Shown in pieces: positions 4,351 through 5,292 of a stretch of DNA of 5,292 nt. The notes under the pieces were generated by a model. The model saw nothing but the letters and a program-made list of their open reading frames with translations. It was not told the DNA's origin and did no database searches. Where the stretch lies: assembly GCA_028282485.1 (NCBI GenBank), contig JANQHU010000214.1, positions 1-5,292 of the forward strand, in the 5' to 3' direction. Origin of the DNA: Bacillota bacterium. GTDB lineage: Bacteria; Bacillota; UBA4882; UBA8346. Within the stretch, counting starts at the first letter, position 1. Each line of letters starts with the position of its first letter. The translations under genes were made by a program, and so were the position numbers.

Positions 4351-5292
4351 AACAGCAATTTGTTTTTCATTCAGATTATATGCCGCAGGGTGATCAACCC
4401 GAGGCAATTGCCAAATTGGCCCATGGGATTAAAACAGGCCAAAAAAAGCAAGTATTATTAGGAGTTACTGGTTCTGGGAAGACCTTCACCATGGCCAAAG
4501 TTATTGAAGCGGTTCAATTACCTACTTTAGTTTTAGCCCACAATAAGACCTTGGCCGCTCAGTTATATAGTGAGTTTAAAGAGTTTTTCCCCGGAAATGC
4601 CGTTAACTATTTTGTTAGTTACTATGACTATTACCAACCAGAAGCTTATATTCCCCATACGGATCAGTATATTGAGAAGGACTCTAGTATTAATGATGAG
4701 ATTGATCGGTTACGGCACGCGGCTACTTCGTCGCTTTTACAACGTGGAGATGTAATTATTATTGCCAGTGTTTCTTGTATCTACGGCCTGGGTTCCCCAG
4801 AAGATTATGAATCAATGACTCTTTCCATGAAATCGGGAGAGTTTAAGGAACGGGATCAGATTCTGCGGCGTTTAGTGGGAATTCAGTATACTCGTAATGA
4901 TATTGGTTTTACCCGGGGTACTTTTCGAGTGCGGGGAGATGTAGTGGAGATCATTCCGGTTTACGGTGAGAATATTATTCGCATTGATCTTTTCGGGGAT
5001 GAAGTGGATCGAATTACGGAGGTAGATCCCTTAACCGGAGAAGTTTTGAACATCATGAATGAGGTTACTGTTTTTCCTGCTTCCCACTTTGTAACTTCGG
5101 CGGAAAATTTAAAAAAAGCGATGGCTAATATTGAGCAGGAGTTAGACATCCGGCTTAAAAGTCTACGAGAAAATGATTATCTCCTGGAAGCCCAACGCTT
5201 GGAACAACGAACCCGTTTTGATTTAGAAATGGTGCAACAGGTAGGTTTCTGCCAGGGGATTGAGAATTATTCTCGTCACCTGACTGGCCGGG
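4347..5292 (+). CDS. uvrB: Excinuclease ABC subunit B, N-terminal 315 residues (cut off by window edge)
   Basis: UvrB verifies DNA damage delivered by UvrA, opens the helix with its beta-hairpin, and recruits UvrC for incision in nucleotide excision repair. The open frame from GTG 4347 gives 315 codons to the right edge. Hallmarks seen are YMPQGDQPEAI (11-21), Walker A GVTGSGKT (39-46) with Lys45, helicase motif Ia AHNKTLAAQL (64-73), the damage-probing beta-hairpin start YYDYYQPEAYIP (92-103), IEKDSSINDEIDRLRHAAT (109-127) and ASVSCIYGLGSPEDY (140-154). UvrB is usually about 660 residues, so roughly half is present. The Walker B/DESH region, later helicase motifs and the C-terminal UvrC-binding domain lie outside. 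The frame is intact with no odd residues. A LexA box upstream indicates SOS control. In Firmicutes uvrA often follows uvrB, but that cannot be seen here. Confidence 0.98.
   Translation, partial: MKQQFVFHSDYMPQGDQPEAIAKLAHGIKTGQKKQVLLGVTGSGKTFTMAKVIEAVQLPTLVLAHNKTLAAQLYSEFKEFFPGNAVNYFVSYYDYYQPEAYIPHTDQYIEKDSSINDEIDRLRHAATSSLLQRGDVIIIASVSCIYGLGSPEDYESMTLSMKSGEFKERDQILRRLVGIQYTRNDIGFTRGTFRVRGDVVEIIPVYGENIIRIDLFGDEVDRITEVDPLTGEVLNIMNEVTVFPASHFVTSAENLKKAMANIEQELDIRLKSLRENDYLLEAQRLEQRTRFDLEMVQQVGFCQGIENYSRHLTGR

Noticed and set aside
4570..4755. 61-codon plus-strand ORF in another frame of uvrB
   Set aside because: Out-of-frame shadow of the conserved UvrB beta-hairpin region.
4961..5149. 62-codon minus-strand ORF opposite uvrB
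   Set aside because: Antisense to intact UvrB coding sequence, no supporting signals.

Overview
The window is an AT-leaning stretch of ordinary chromosome holding five protein genes and no RNA genes, insertion sequences or CRISPR. Several things point to a Gram-positive of the Firmicutes, most likely an anaerobic clostridial/Peptococcaceae-like lineage. The ribosome binding sites are strong and of AAGGAGG type, the promoters fit sigma-A, and uvrB has a GTG start. There is a SpoIID-family peptidoglycan enzyme, a Bacillus-type LexA (SOS) box before uvrB, and short single-domain QueF. The assignment is by inference; I cannot name the species.

Layout: (1) 1-381, minus strand: the first 127 codons of queF, which runs off the left edge and has its own promoter at 418-446. 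(2) 455-2497, minus: a secreted 680-residue protein with a signal peptide, about five TPR repeats and a C-terminal SpoIID/LytB lytic transglycosylase domain. (3) 2615-3406, plus, divergent from (2): a membrane-anchored 'divergent polysaccharide deacetylase' (YibQ/DUF610 family). (4) 3456-4100, minus, convergent with (3): a membrane-anchored cyclophilin peptidyl-prolyl isomerase whose sequence looks like proteobacterial PpiA/PpiB. (5) A 246-base AT-rich divergent intergenic region with a good minus-strand promoter and a near-consensus LexA box. (6) 4347 to the right edge, plus: the first 315 codons of uvrB.

Three of the five products (SpoIID-like, deacetylase-like, cyclophilin) carry N-terminal export or anchor segments and would act outside the membrane. 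The SpoIID-like and deacetylase-like genes share a 117-base divergent intergenic region, which suggests, but does not prove, a joint role in peptidoglycan or sugar-polymer remodelling. The flanking genes are housekeeping: queuosine biosynthesis (queF) and nucleotide excision repair (uvrB, under probable SOS control).

I see no clear new biological system. The items most worth checking are the TPR-SpoIID fusion with just two cysteines, both in the catalytic domain; the LexA box; the proteobacterial-looking cyclophilin; a perfect 19-bp palindrome over the QueF active-site codons; and a possible 31-codon ORF overlapping the uvrB start by GTGA.
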